Origin: Microbacterium hydrocarbonoxydans
GTDB lineage: Bacteria; Actinomycetota; Actinomycetes; Actinomycetales; Microbacteriaceae
DNA: 64,000 bases
Assembly: GCF_904831005.1 (NCBI RefSeq)
Contig: NZ_LR882982.1
Span: forward strand, 2,480,001 to 2,544,000
Reading direction: 5' to 3'
Positions 55,777-64,000 of this stretch are shown one piece after another. Position numbers and translations under genes: made by a program. A model generated the notes under the pieces. That model saw nothing but the letters and a program-made list of their open reading frames with translations. It was not told the DNA's origin and made no database searches. Position 1 is the stretch's first letter. Each line of letters starts with the position of its first letter.

Positions 55777-57168
55777 ATGTCCGAACCGCAGACGACCGCC
55801 ACGGTCGCCGACCCGGCCGCGAAGAGGTCGGTACGCGACCTCGTGCGCGCCGCCATCTCAGGATGGCTCGGCACCGCCCTCGAATTCATGGACTACCAGC
55901 TCTACTCGCTGGCAGCCGCCCTGGTCTTCGCCGACCTGTTCTTCTCGTCCGAGAATCCGGCCGTGGCCGTGGTCGCCGCGATGGCCACCTACGGCGTCGG
56001 CTACGTCGCCCGCCCGGTCGGCGCGTTCTTCTTCGCCCGCCTCGGCGACAAGACCGGTCGCACGAAGGTGCTGTTCTACACGATCCTCCTGATGGGTCTG
56101 GCGACCACCCTCATCGGGTTCCTGCCGACCTACTCGCAGGTGGGCGTGCTCGCCCCGATCCTCCTCGTGCTGCTCCGCATCGCGCAGGGCTTCGGAGCCG
56201 GTGCCGAGATCTCGGGCGCGGGCGTCATGCTCGCCGAGTACGCACCGGCGAAGCGCCGCGGCATCATCGCGTCGCTCGTCGCGCTCGGCACGAACTGCGG
56301 CACACTGCTGGCATCCGGCATCTGGGCGATCCTGCTCGTCGCGTACAGCGAAGACGAGGTCATCGCCTGGGCATGGCGCATCCCCTTCATCGCCAGCGCG
56401 GTCATCATGCTCTTCGCGATCTGGGTGCGCTTCAACCTCAAGGAGACCCCGGTCTTCGAAGAGCGCGACGACGTCGTCGACGGCAAGGCGCTCTCGCGTG
56501 AGGAGGTCGTGAAGCTCGCCACCGAGACCAACGACATCCGCACGCTCGAGGCCATGAACCGCAAGCCCTGGAAGGCCTTCTCGATCGCCCTCCTGCTGCG
56601 CTTCGGCCAGGCCGGCAACTCGGGCATGATCCAGACCTACCTGATCAGCTACATCACCGTCGTGCTGCTGCTCGACCGCTCCATCGGCGTCAACGCGGTC
56701 ATCGTCTCGTCGCTCGTCGCCTTCATCACGGTGCCCCTTTCGGGGTGGCTCGGCGATCGCTTCGGCCGCAAGCGCATGTACATGGTGTGGGCGATCATCG
56801 CGCTCATCATCATCGTCCCGACCATGCTCATGATCAGCAGCAAGGACACCGTGCAGGTCTTCGTCGGCTACGTGGTGCTGCACAACCTCGCGGTGATGAG
56901 CTTCGCGTCGCTCGAGAACCTCACGCTGCCCGAGCTCTTCGGATCCCGCAACCGCTACACGTTCACGGCCATGGCACGTGAGATCGCCGCCATCGTCGCG
57001 ACCGGTGCCGGCCCCGTCATCGCCGCCGCGTGGGTGTCGGCCGTGACCGGCTCGTTCATCCCGATCATCATCATGCTGTTCATCTTCACGCTGTGCGCGC
57101 TCATCGCCTCGATCTGGATGCCGGAGGTCGCCGGTCGCGACCTCACGGACCCGCGCGACGCGATCTGA
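55777..57168 (+). CDS. MFS permease, metabolite:H+ symporter type
   Basis: The 463-residue protein has 12 helices and MHS-family signatures: ISGWLGTALEFMDYQLYSLA in helix 1, GVGYVARPVGAFFFARLGDK in helix 2 and loop, and RIAQGFGAGAEISGAGVMLAE in helix 4. A charged cytoplasmic loop separates the halves. CGAAGGAG precedes the ATG. The position between dehydrogenase and dehydratase genes suggests uptake of the acid sugar that feeds this pathway. Confidence 0.9.
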   Translation: MSEPQTTATVADPAAKRSVRDLVRAAISGWLGTALEFMDYQLYSLAAALVFADLFFSSENPAVAVVAAMATYGVGYVARPVGAFFFARLGDKTGRTKVLFYTILLMGLATTLIGFLPTYSQVGVLAPILLVLLRIAQGFGAGAEISGAGVMLAEYAPAKRRGIIASLVALGTNCGTLLASGIWAILLVAYSEDEVIAWAWRIPFIASAVIMLFAIWVRFNLKETPVFEERDDVVDGKALSREEVVKLATETNDIRTLEAMNRKPWKAFSIALLLRFGQAGNSGMIQTYLISYITVVLLLDRSIGVNAVIVSSLVAFITVPLSGWLGDRFGRKRMYMVWAIIALIIIVPTMLMISSKDTVQVFVGYVVLHNLAVMSFASLENLTLPELFGSRNRYTFTAMAREIAAIVATGAGPVIAAAWVSAVTGSFIPIIIMLFIFTLCALIASIWMPEVAGRDLTDPRDAI

Positions 57169-57249
57169 CGCCCACCATCACGACCAGGGGTGCGGACGCC
57201 CGAACGTCCGCACCCCGCACCTCATTCCGCACCTCCAGGAGAGAACGAC

Positions 57250-58476
57250 ATGACCATCGAGATCGTCGACGTCAACATCACCAGCCCCGGACGCAACTTC
57301 GTCACGCTCAAGATCACGACCTCCGACGGCATCGTCGGTCTGGGTGACGCGACTCTGAACGGGCGCGAGCTCGCCGTCGCCTCGTACCTCGCCGACCACG
57401 TCGCCTCGATGCTGATCGGTCGCGATGAAGACAGGATCGAAGACACCTGGCAGTACCTCTACCGCGGTCCGTACTGGCGTCGCGGACCAGTCACCATGGC
57501 GGCGATCGCCGCGGTCGACATGGCCCTGTGGGACATCAAGGCCAAGAAGGCCGGGATGCCGCTGTACCAGCTTCTCGGCGGTGCCAGCCGCGAGGGCGTC
57601 CGCGTCTACGCGCACGCCTCGGGCACCGACTACGCCGCGCTGAAGAACGCGATCACCGGATACGAGGAGCTCGGCTTCACCGCCGTCCGCGTGCAGACCG
57701 GTGTTCCCGGCCTCGGCCAGATCTACGGCGTCTCGGCCGCGGGCCCCGGCGTGCGCTACGACTACGAGCCCGCCAAGCGCTCGGGCGACCGCCCCAGCGA
57801 AGAGACCTGGGACACCCGCAACTACCTCACCCACATGCCGGGGATCTTCTCGCAGATCCGGGAGGACTTCGGCACCGACCTCCGCATCCTGCACGACGGG
57901 CACCACCGGATGTCGCCGATCGAGGCCGCGCGCTTCGCGAAGGACATCGAGCCCTACGACCTGTTCTGGCTCGAGGACTGCACCCCCGGCGAAGATCAGA
58001 CCGCCCTGCGGCTCGTGCGTCAGCACTCGACGACGCCGCTCGCGATCGGCGAGGTCTTCAACTCGGTCTTCGACTATCAGACCCTCATTACCGAGCGCCT
58101 GATCGACTACGTGCGCTCGGCGGTGACCCACACCGGTGGCATCACGGCCATGAAGAAGCTGCTCGACTTCGCCGCGATCTACGGCATCAAGTCCGGCATC
58201 CATGGACCGACCGACATCTCGCCGGTCGGCATGGCCGCGGCGCTGCACCTCGACCTGGCGATCCACAACTTCGGAATTCAGGAGTACATGCCCCACAACG
58301 AGCAGACGCTCGAGGTGTTCCAGACCTCCTTCACGTTCGAGCGGGGCTTCCTGCACCCCGGCGACCAGCCCGGTCTCGGCGTGGACCTCGACGAGGATGC
58401 CGCGGCGGGCCACGAGTACACCAAGGCGTACCTGCCGGTGAACCGTCTGCTCGACGGGACCGTCCATGACTGGTGA
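57250..58476 (+). CDS. manD: D-mannonate dehydratase (ManD/RspA, enolase superfamily)
   Basis: The 408-residue protein matches ManD enzymes of the enolase superfamily, which dehydrate D-mannonate to 2-keto-3-deoxygluconate. Visible motifs include [36 protein letters not shown] (metal Asp and catalytic His), [12 protein letters not shown] and [10 protein letters not shown] (metal Glu residues), [12 protein letters not shown] and [16 protein letters not shown] precedes the ATG. It overlaps the aldolase gene by 11 bp. This type differs from UxuA, which is unrelated in fold. Confidence 0.93.
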   Translation: MTIEIVDVNITSPGRNFVTLKITTSDGIVGLGDATLNGRELAVASYLADHVASMLIGRDEDRIEDTWQYLYRGPYWRRGPVTMAAIAAVDMALWDIKAKKAGMPLYQLLGGASREGVRVYAHASGTDYAALKNAITGYEELGFTAVRVQTGVPGLGQIYGVSAAGPGVRYDYEPAKRSGDRPSEETWDTRNYLTHMPGIFSQIREDFGTDLRILHDGHHRMSPIEAARFAKDIEPYDLFWLEDCTPGEDQTALRLVRQHSTTPLAIGEVFNSVFDYQTLITERLIDYVRSAVTHTGGITAMKKLLDFAAIYGIKSGIHGPTDISPVGMAAALHLDLAIHNFGIQEYMPHNEQTLEVFQTSFTFERGFLHPGDQPGLGVDLDEDAAAGHEYTKAYLPVNRLLDGTVHDW

Positions 58477-59119
58477 GATGCGCCGGGTCGCCCTGCCGCA
58501 GCGCACGGTCGACTCGCGCCTGATCGTCGTCGCCCGTGCGACGCGGGCGGAGGACTACGACGCCGTGCTCGACGTGCTCGTCGATGCCGGCATCCGCAGC
58601 GTCGAGCTCACGCTGACGACGCCCGGCACGTTCGAGCACTTCCCGCACCTGCTCGCGCGATTCGGCGGCGCGCTCGACCTCGGCATCGGCACCGTCACGA
58701 ACACCGTCGACCTGGCTCGAGCGATCGAGGTCGGTGCGGCCTACATCGTGACCCCGATCACCTCACCCGACTGCGTCGCGCAGGCGACGGATGCCGGCGT
58801 GCCGATCGTCCCGGGCGGACTCACGCCGACCGAGCTGTTCGCCTCGTGGTCTGCCGGAGCCTCGGCGGTGAAGGTGTTCCCCGCGGGGCAGGTCGGTCCC
58901 GCGTACCTGAAGGATCTGCGCGGACCCTTCCCCGACCTCGTCGCCGTGCCCTCGGGCGGGGTCGACCTGGCCGGGGCCGAGGCCTGGCTGCGTGCCGGTG
59001 CGGTGGCGGTGAGCGTCGGCGGGCCCCTGCTCGGCGACGCCTTCGCCGGCGGCGACCTGCAGGCCCTGCGCGAGCGGGCAGCCGCGTTCGTCGAGGTGTG
59101 CGCGCGGGACTCCGCATGA
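58466..59119 (+). CDS. eda: 2-keto-3-deoxy-6-phosphogluconate aldolase
   Basis: The 217-residue protein is a class I aldolase of the Eda family. VELTLTTPG carries the catalytic Glu, [17 protein letters not shown] and FIVTP-like [10 protein letters not shown] form the core, and [12 protein letters not shown] has the Schiff-base Lys. It splits KDPG into pyruvate and glyceraldehyde 3-phosphate, the last step of this operon's pathway. It overlaps both neighbours. Confidence 0.92.
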   Translation: MTGEMRRVALPQRTVDSRLIVVARATRAEDYDAVLDVLVDAGIRSVELTLTTPGTFEHFPHLLARFGGALDLGIGTVTNTVDLARAIEVGAAYIVTPITSPDCVAQATDAGVPIVPGGLTPTELFASWSAGASAVKVFPAGQVGPAYLKDLRGPFPDLVAVPSGGVDLAGAEAWLRAGAVAVSVGGPLLGDAFAGGDLQALRERAAAFVEVCARDSA

Positions 59120-60069
59120 GCATGCCGTCGGTCGTCACGCTCGGCGAGACCATGGCGCTCGTGCGCACGACCGAGATCGGCTCGCTGCGTCACGCGAACT
59201 CGCTGGCGTTCGGCATCGGCGGTGCCGAGAGCAACGTCGCGATCGGTCTCGCGCGACTCGGGGTCGCGGCCTCGTGGCTGGGTCGCGTCGGCGACGACTC
59301 CCTCGGTGAGCGCATCGCCAGGGAGATCCGCGGCGACGGCGTGCACGTGCACGCCGTGATCGACGGCGAGGCACCCACGGGTCTGATGGTCAAGGAGCGC
59401 CCGTCGACGGCATCCACCGCCGTGCACTATTACCGCACGGGGTCGGCCGGCTCGCGGCTGCATCCGGACGATCTGCCGCAGGGGTGGGTCGAGTCGGCCT
59501 CGCTGCTGCACATCACGGGCATCACCCCGCTGCTGTCCTCGACCGCCCGGGATGCTGTGCTCGCAGCGGTCGATCGGGCGCGAGCATCCGGTGCGGCCGT
59601 CAGCTTCGACATCAACTACCGCTCTGCGCTCGCCCCCGCATCAGCCGCAGAGTCGGTGCTGCGAGATCTCGCGGAGCGAGCGGACATCGTGTTCGGCGGC
59701 GAGGAGGAGTTCGCGATCCTGTATCCGCACACGTCGATCGCGGATGCCGCGGCACGGCTGCGCGACGCCGGGTGCGCGACGACCGTCGTCAAGCTCGGCC
59801 CGGCAGGAGCGGCCGTCATCACCGCGGAGTCCGTCGTCGAGGCTGGGGGTTTCGCGATCGATCCGGTCGATACGGTGGGGGCGGGCGACGCCTTCGTCGG
59901 CGGGTACCTCAGCGCGCTGCTCGAGGGGCTCGACGCCGAGGCGACCCTGCAGCGAGCGAACGCCTGCGGCGCCATGGCATGCCTGGTTCCCGGTGACTGG
60001 GAGGCTGCACCCACCCGCCGCGAGCTCGAGCACTTCATGAACCGGGATTCCGATCCTGTACGCCGCTGA
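59116..60069 (+). CDS. kdgK: 2-keto-3-deoxygluconate kinase (PfkB family)
   Basis: The 317-residue protein has PfkB signatures: GGAESNVAIGLARLG near residue 37 and DTVGAGDAFVGGYLSALLEG near residue 254, which contains the catalytic Asp and anion hole. It phosphorylates KDG to KDPG for the aldolase encoded upstream. Its ATG overlaps the eda stop (ATGA). It is the last gene of the operon. Confidence 0.93.
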   Translation: MSMPSVVTLGETMALVRTTEIGSLRHANSLAFGIGGAESNVAIGLARLGVAASWLGRVGDDSLGERIAREIRGDGVHVHAVIDGEAPTGLMVKERPSTASTAVHYYRTGSAGSRLHPDDLPQGWVESASLLHITGITPLLSSTARDAVLAAVDRARASGAAVSFDINYRSALAPASAAESVLRDLAERADIVFGGEEEFAILYPHTSIADAAARLRDAGCATTVVKLGPAGAAVITAESVVEAGGFAIDPVDTVGAGDAFVGGYLSALLEGLDAEATLQRANACGAMACLVPGDWEAAPTRRELEHFMNRDSDPVRR

Positions 60070-60097
60070 CCCGGCGCGGACGCCACCTCATCACGCG

Positions 60098-60103
60098 TAG
60101 CCT
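60098..60103 (+). promoter_or_regulatory. -10 box of the second Pr6Pr gene, leaderless
   Basis: TAGCCT ends 6 nt before the ATG at 60110. Confidence 0.5.
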
Positions 60104-60109
60104 CGAAGT

Positions 60110-60877
60110 ATGTCGAAAGCCGCTGTATCGCCGTCCGCGGCTTCCCCCCTCACGCCCACCGAGACGCCGCGTGCGTCGCTGTTCGCGAACGCCGCCATCA
60201 ACGCGCGACCGATCGCGCTCGTCTACCGGATCATCGCGCTCGCGATCATCCTCGCCGGCATCGTGCGCCATTCCGACATCCTCACCGGACAGGTGTCGTG
60301 GACGACCCTGCTGTTCTACACGATGCTCAGCAACCTGCTGTGTCTCGCGTGGATGCTGCTCGTCGTCGTCCGAACCGTGCGCGACCTGCGGCACCGCGGC
60401 CGGTCGGGCACCTCGACGCCGAGCGCACGCTTCAGCGGCGCGGTGATGATGGCGATCACCGTGACGATGCTGATCTATCTGATCGTCCTCGTGCCCACGC
60501 GCTTCGCCGACGGCGACGCCGACATCTTCTCCCTCACCGACAACCTCATCCACATCGTCACGCCCGTGCTGATGATCGTCGACTGGCTGCTCTTCGTGCC
60601 CAAGGGCGCCTTCCGGTGGATCGACCCCCTGCTGTGGACGCTCATCCCCTACGCCTACCTGGTGTGGGCCTTCGTCCACGGGGCGCTCGGCGGCGAATTC
60701 ACTCCCGGTCAGCGGTATCCGTACCCGTTCATGGACGTCGATGCGCTCGGCATCCTCGGCGTCACCCGGTGGGTTGCGGCTCTGACGGTGGCGCTCGTGG
60801 TCGTCGGACTGATCTTCGTCGCGATCGACCGGGCACTCGGCGCTCTCTCGACCCGCAGCATCCGCCCCGTGCGCTGA
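60110..60877 (+). CDS. Pr6Pr family six-helix membrane protein (second paralogue)
   Basis: The 255-residue protein has a polar N-terminus of about 35 residues and six helices. LLFYTMLSNLLCLAWMLLVV and QRYPYPFMDVDALG correspond to the FTILSNLL and YPYPFLNPH features of the paralogue at 4905-5642. Function is unknown. It follows kdgK by 40 bp but has its own leaderless-type promoter. Confidence 0.78.
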   Translation: MSKAAVSPSAASPLTPTETPRASLFANAAINARPIALVYRIIALAIILAGIVRHSDILTGQVSWTTLLFYTMLSNLLCLAWMLLVVVRTVRDLRHRGRSGTSTPSARFSGAVMMAITVTMLIYLIVLVPTRFADGDADIFSLTDNLIHIVTPVLMIVDWLLFVPKGAFRWIDPLLWTLIPYAYLVWAFVHGALGGEFTPGQRYPYPFMDVDALGILGVTRWVAALTVALVVVGLIFVAIDRALGALSTRSIRPVR

Positions 60878-60909
60878 GGGGCGCCGAGGCTTCCGCCGCG
60901 CGGCGAAGG

Positions 60910-61320
60910 TCAGTTGATGATCTCTCCGCGCTCGTCGTCTCTGATCGCCGCCAGACGCTCGCGCCACTCAGCGAGCGCGTCGGGCGTCAGACGAGTCCAG
61001 TCCGACACCTCGCGGACCACCCGCAGGGGCGCGCTGCTGCGATACGAACGGGTCGGGTTGCCCGGGAACTTCTTGTCGGTGACGTTCGGGTCGTTCTCGA
61101 ACTCGCCCGTCGCCTCGACCTCATAGACGCGCGGCTCCCGCTCGCCCGGAGCGAGCTCTGCCGCGAGTCCGGCTCCGTCGACCAGCGCCGTGAAGTAGAT
61201 GTGGTTCATCACGATCTCGGGCCGGTAGTTCGACGCGAAACCCGGCGTCAGCAGGTCGCCGGGTCGCAGATCGGCCTTCGTCCCGTGAAAGAAGGGGCCG
61301 GCGTCGAGTGCATCGCTCAC
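60910..61320 (-). CDS. arr: NAD+-rifampin ADP-ribosyltransferase
   Basis: Arr inactivates rifampin by ADP-ribosylation. The protein is 136 residues when started at GTG 61320, close to the usual about 140. GPFFHGTKADLRPGDLL carries the active-site His, NYRPEIVMNHIYFTA the Tyr, and EFENDPNVTDKKFPGNPTRS the conserved acidic stretch. A -10 box TAGGAT (61333-61328) ends 7 nt before the GTG, which supports this start over ATG 61329 and over longer frames. Chromosomal arr genes are common in environmental actinobacteria. Confidence 0.93.
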   Translation of the reverse strand: MSDALDAGPFFHGTKADLRPGDLLTPGFASNYRPEIVMNHIYFTALVDGAGLAAELAPGEREPRVYEVEATGEFENDPNVTDKKFPGNPTRSYRSSAPLRVVREVSDWTRLTPDALAEWRERLAAIRDDERGEIIN

Positions 61321-61327
61321 GCGCAGC

Positions 61328-61333
61328 ATCCTA
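61328..61333 (-). promoter_or_regulatory. -10 box of arr, leaderless
   Basis: TAGGAT on the minus strand ends 7 nt before the GTG at 61320. Confidence 0.5.
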
Positions 61334-61366
61334 CGCCGACCCCTGACGGGCGCTCCCGCGGTGGGA

Positions 61367-61615
61367 TCAGTCCGCCCCTCGCGGGCCCACGCCCGGTTCG
61401 TCGTTGTGCACCGACTGTTCGGTGTCGACCCCTTCGGTGTTCTCATCCCACGAATCAGGCTCCACCTTCACCGCTTCGGCGGGCCCGGAATCGGCTCCGC
61501 CGCCACCGGCCGGAATGTCTTGAACGAGGTCCGGATCCTCTCCACCCCGCTCCTTCATCTGCTCGGCGATGCGCTTCTGGGCATCGCCGGTGTCGGGCCC
61601 GACGCCGCCGCTCAC
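61367..61615 (-). CDS. Small acidic hypothetical protein
   Basis: The 82-residue protein is rich in Asp, Glu and Gly, has no hydrophobic segment and is probably disordered. A KRIAEQMKERG stretch near the N-terminus may be a short helix. It starts at GTG in a GTGA overlap with the upstream small gene, which argues that both are translated. Function is unknown. Confidence 0.6.
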   Translation of the reverse strand: MSGGVGPDTGDAQKRIAEQMKERGGEDPDLVQDIPAGGGGADSGPAEAVKVEPDSWDENTEGVDTEQSVHNDEPGVGPRGAD

Positions 61616-61845
61616 TCGGTGCCGTCCCTCAGGTCGCGAGGTGCGTCACCCGGTGCGCCCGAGTCGTCGGCCAGATCGAGGTCGCCCTGACCCTCGTCAC
61701 CCAGCTCTGCCTCGAGCGGATCCTCGCCCTGCGTCTCCGGCTCATCGGTGTCGGTGGGGAACGTTCCGTCGGTGAAGTCGTCGACCGGCGGCACGCCCGG
61801 CGTCTCCGGCGGCAGGCTGTTCGCGAATGCATCGATGTTCGTCAT
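61612..61845 (-). CDS. Small acidic hypothetical protein
   Basis: The 77-residue protein begins MTNIDAFANSLPPETPGVPP and is strongly acidic and Pro-rich, probably disordered. GAGGAGG six bases before the ATG is one of the best ribosome sites in the window, which supports a real gene. It is coupled to the next small acidic gene. No family was recognised. Confidence 0.65.
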   Translation of the reverse strand: MTNIDAFANSLPPETPGVPPVDDFTDGTFPTDTDEPETQGEDPLEAELGDEGQGDLDLADDSGAPGDAPRDLRDGTE

Positions 61846-62233
61846 GGTGCCTCCTCATTCGTATCCAAGAGCCTCATGATGCTCCGGATCGAGGCCGAAC
61901 GCAGGGTGGTTGACAGGTCGGCGCGCGACGAGGAAGATCGTCGACCCTGCGTCGGCGGAATCGCGTGTCGCCCTCCCGCGTGCGCCCTGCGCACGGGTCG
62001 TCCAGAGGTGTCGATCGCGAAGAAGTGAGGTGGCGGGGTCCCCACGACCCCACCACCTCGATACGCGACCGGCCCAGCACTCCCCCCGGAGCACCTGACC
62101 GGTCACGCGACGCTCGGCAGCGGCTCACGAGCCCGATGTCGCAGCGTCACTCATCACGACGGGAAAACCCGCATTTCGTGACGCGGAACGCCGAGGAATA
62201 TCGGTTTGAGAATCGGCGGGCGTGTTCCGGCGC
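61846..62233. other. Intergenic region with one strong hairpin
   Basis: This 388-bp stretch has only short overlapping frames without ribosome sites. It contains the hairpin at 62027-62059 and should hold the promoter for the two small acidic genes. Nothing else was recognised. Confidence 0.55.
62027..62059. terminator. Strong hairpin downstream of the siderophore-interacting protein gene
   Basis: GAGGTGGCGGGGTC pairs with GACCCCACCACCTC, a 14-bp stem with one mismatch and a 5-nt loop. It could end transcription from the right. It is about 175 bp from the gene end and has no T-run. Confidence 0.5.
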
Positions 62234-63031
62234 CTACTCGATCTGCCCGATCGGCTCGCGCTTCTCGGCCTGGAACTGGTCTTCTGCACGCCCGCGCGCC
62301 CAGTAGGCCGAGATCGAGAGGTGCTCACGCGGCACTTCGTGCTCCTTGAGCAGGGCACGGACAGCCTTGATCGTTCCGCGCTCTCCGTGAGCGAAGACAC
62401 CCGGGTGCCCGTCGCGCCACTCGAGGCTCGCGACGACCGACAGCAGCTCGTCGTCCGTCTGCGTCCAGTGCACCAGCACGCCTGCCGGAACATCGGGCAG
62501 GATGCGGTCGGCGGGATCCATGATCGACAGCACGATGTGCCCGGTGGCATCCGCGGAGAACGCCTCGACGGCCGACGAGATCGCAGGCAGAGCGGTGTGG
62601 TCGCCGATGAGCAGATGCCACGGCGCCGACGGATCGGGAGCGTAGCCGCCGCCGGCTCCGCTGACCACGAGCGTGTCCCCCGGCTGCGCGCGGCGCGCCC
62701 AGGGGCCTGCGACACCCTCATCGCCATGCACGACGAAGTCGATCACGAGTCGCTGCCGTGCAGCATCCGTCGCTCGCACCGTGTAGGTGCGCCGGGTCGG
62801 CAGCTTCTCGGGGTTCGTTGCGCGCAGCTGTGCGAGGTCGTACGGCGGCGTGAGGCCGTGGCTCGGGTCGGCGAACAGGATCTTCACGTACTTGTCGGTC
62901 GAGGAGTTGTCGGTGAACGCTTCATACCCGTCTCCGCCTGCGGTGATACGGATCAGATCGGGACTGATCTGCTCGACCTCCTGCACCGTCAGTACTGCCT
63001 GGCTCGGTGCCTTGCGAGGCTGGTCTGTCAT
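62234..63031 (-). CDS. Siderophore-interacting protein (FAD-dependent ferric reductase family)
   Basis: The 265-residue protein belongs to the SIP/ViuB family, which releases iron from siderophores using NAD(P)H and FAD. RRTYTVRATD is the FAD-binding RxYTxR motif, IDFVVHGDEGVAGPWA and VVSGAGGGY follow, and LLIGDHTALPAISSAVEAF is the family signature of the second domain. AGGAGACGCG precedes the ATG. No siderophore receptor or DtxR site was seen close by. Confidence 0.93.
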   Translation of the reverse strand: MTDQPRKAPSQAVLTVQEVEQISPDLIRITAGGDGYEAFTDNSSTDKYVKILFADPSHGLTPPYDLAQLRATNPEKLPTRRTYTVRATDAARQRLVIDFVVHGDEGVAGPWARRAQPGDTLVVSGAGGGYAPDPSAPWHLLIGDHTALPAISSAVEAFSADATGHIVLSIMDPADRILPDVPAGVLVHWTQTDDELLSVVASLEWRDGHPGVFAHGERGTIKAVRALLKEHEVPREHLSISAYWARGRAEDQFQAEKREPIGQIE

Positions 63032-63078
63032 CGCGTCTCCTGACGTGGGGGATTGCCGTCACGTCCAGTCTGCCGTGG

Positions 63079-63621
63079 TCAGCGTGGGTGGGGGTCGGTG
63101 GCGAGATGACGCACAGCCGCTGCCATCTCTGCCGCGCGATCGCTGCGGAGCACGCGCGATCGGCCCTTCGTGAGCGTCAGCCGAACCGCCGGTCCGGCAG
63201 ACCACAACAGATACTGCTCCGTGCCCGCCAGACGCCAGCCCCATCCTCGCGCGTCGCTGAAGTCGACGTCGACGATCTCGACGCCCTCGATCGCGTCGCC
63301 GGATATATGCATGATGCGGAATGGATCGAGATATGCGTCGACGTGGGTCTCGGTGATCACGACGGTCGACCGTCGCATGATGAGAAGGACCATCCCGATG
63401 ACGACCATCCCGATCGAGACGAGCAGCAGCGCGACGACCCCCGCGTTCAGCTTCTCCGGTGCCGGGACCAGCTCGGGGATCGCCAGCCACATCACGAAGA
63501 TCAGGAGCACGAGGGTGACGATGCCGACGACGACCATCCACCTCGGGCCCGTGCTCTGTTCGCGGAAGACGGGGTCGGAACCCACCACCCGCACCGGCTT
63601 CGTCACACGTGCACCGCCCAT
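63079..63621 (-). CDS. Two-helix membrane protein with PH-like domain
   Basis: From ATG 63621 the product is 180 residues, with two hydrophobic segments (about 31-52 and 62-84) and a C-terminal beta-rich part resembling bacterial PH-like domains (TVVITETHVDAYLDPFRIM, then VRLTLTKGRSRVLRS). Function is unknown. GTG 63633 or GTG 63606 are possible alternative starts. It is 47 bp upstream of the siderophore-interacting protein gene on the same strand and may be co-transcribed with it. Confidence 0.68.
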   Translation of the reverse strand: MGGARVTKPVRVVGSDPVFREQSTGPRWMVVVGIVTLVLLIFVMWLAIPELVPAPEKLNAGVVALLLVSIGMVVIGMVLLIMRRSTVVITETHVDAYLDPFRIMHISGDAIEGVEIVDVDFSDARGWGWRLAGTEQYLLWSAGPAVRLTLTKGRSRVLRSDRAAEMAAAVRHLATDPHPR

Positions 63622-63783
63622 CTCGTCGAACACGTCGATGCTAGGCCATCGCTCTCCGGCCGGGTCGCGCGCCGCTCGATCGCGGCATCGCCGCGCGTTG
63701 GCGGATGGGTGGCGGGCGACTGACGGCAGGATGGCGGGTGGATGGCGTGGTGCGCCGTCGACTCGGGCGGAAACGATGGAGCC

Positions 63784-64000
63784 ATGAACAACACACGAAT
63801 CCCCGAACTCCGGCGCGACCAGGGATGGACCCAGGAGAAGCTGTCGTTCGAGAGTGGCGTCGGACTCCGCACTGTGCAACGGCTCGAGGCCGGGCAGGAC
63901 GCGAGCCTCGAGTCGCTCGCGCTCATCGCCAATGCGCTCAGCGTCAGCGTGACCGACCTCTTCCAGCCCTCTGACGAGATGAACGAGACCGATCGTCTCG
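63784..64000 (+). CDS. XRE family transcriptional regulator (partial, runs off the right edge)
   Basis: Seventy-two codons are visible from ATG 63784. MNNTRIPELRRDQGWTQEKL and SVGLRTVQRLEAGQ-like SGVGLRTVQRLEAGQDASLE form a Cro/C1-type helix-turn-helix, followed by LALIANALSVSVTDLF. GATGGAG precedes the ATG. The rest of the protein is outside the window. Confidence 0.85.
   Translation, partial: MNNTRIPELRRDQGWTQEKLSFESGVGLRTVQRLEAGQDASLESLALIANALSVSVTDLFQPSDEMNETDRL

Noticed and set aside
52073..60069. Classical glucuronate operon
   Set aside because: No uronate isomerase or glucuronidase gene is present, so the narrower hexonate/fructuronate reading is preferred.
61855..62128. Overlapping small minus-strand frames near 62 kb
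   Set aside because: They overlap one another in different frames, have no ribosome sites and cover a hairpin.

Overview
The window is high-GC DNA (roughly 70 percent) with strong third-position GC bias. Its gene content points to an actinobacterium of the Microbacteriaceae, most likely Microbacterium or a close relative: NucS mismatch endonuclease, an Arr-type rifampin ADP-ribosyltransferase, WXG100 proteins, DUF2510 and Pr6Pr membrane proteins, and many start codons that sit 6-7 nt behind a TAnnnT -10 box (leaderless mRNAs). The genus is an inference; no rRNA or tRNA gene was seen.

Layout. 1-5.7 kb: an efflux-type MFS gene cut by the left edge behind a MerR-type promoter, a beta-propeller lactonase, purA, an interspersed-repeat patch, an EamA transporter and a Pr6Pr membrane protein. 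5.9-12.4 kb: a tightly overlapping moxR-DUF58-VWA-VWA-TPR (Bat-like) operon. 12.4-15.1 kb: a small type VII-like cluster (WXG100, YbaB-like, two further secreted or membrane candidates, a lipoprotein) without ESX core genes. 15.1-19.5 kb: a ZIP transporter, a 0.96-kb repeat island with four copies of a 71-bp element, then a quinone reductase-like flavoprotein and an MFS pump divergent from an HxlR regulator with a clear dyad operator. 19.5-27.9 kb: argG, a GntR regulator, a TetR-controlled operon of a degenerate ABC ATPase-like protein and a YhgE/Pip membrane protein, and a penicillin acylase family Ntn-hydrolase. 28-37.8 kb: an MFS gene, an alpha/beta hydrolase with an odd tail, a DUF2510 protein and a complete mnhAB-C-D-E-F-G (Mrp) Na+/H+ antiporter operon.

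37.9-45.4 kb: a LacI regulator divergent from an MFS gene, nucS, a HAD phosphatase, a cold-shock gene, a 0.56-kb structured intergenic region, a shikimate dehydrogenase-like gene, a 19-bp tandem repeat, and an MFS/MarR divergent pair. 45.4-52 kb: an FdhF/YdeP molybdoenzyme with fdhD, a substrate-binding plus VWA lipoprotein with a partner membrane protein, and a cupin. 52-60 kb: a LacI-controlled catabolic operon (fructuronate reductase, zinc-independent-fold idonate/gulonate-type dehydrogenase, MFS permease, mannonate dehydratase, KDPG aldolase, KDG kinase), which together would turn a hexonate such as L-gulonate, or fructuronate, into pyruvate and glyceraldehyde 3-phosphate. 60-64 kb: a second Pr6Pr protein, arr, two small acidic proteins, a siderophore-interacting flavoprotein, a membrane protein and the start of an XRE regulator.

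The least explained parts are the chain of hairpins with G/C-rich loops at 42.36-42.60 kb, the 71-bp element with 15-bp terminal inverted repeats (five copies, one apparently read into a hydrolase C-terminus), and the ABC-like protein that has lost its nucleotide-binding motifs but stays translationally coupled to a YhgE/Pip partner.
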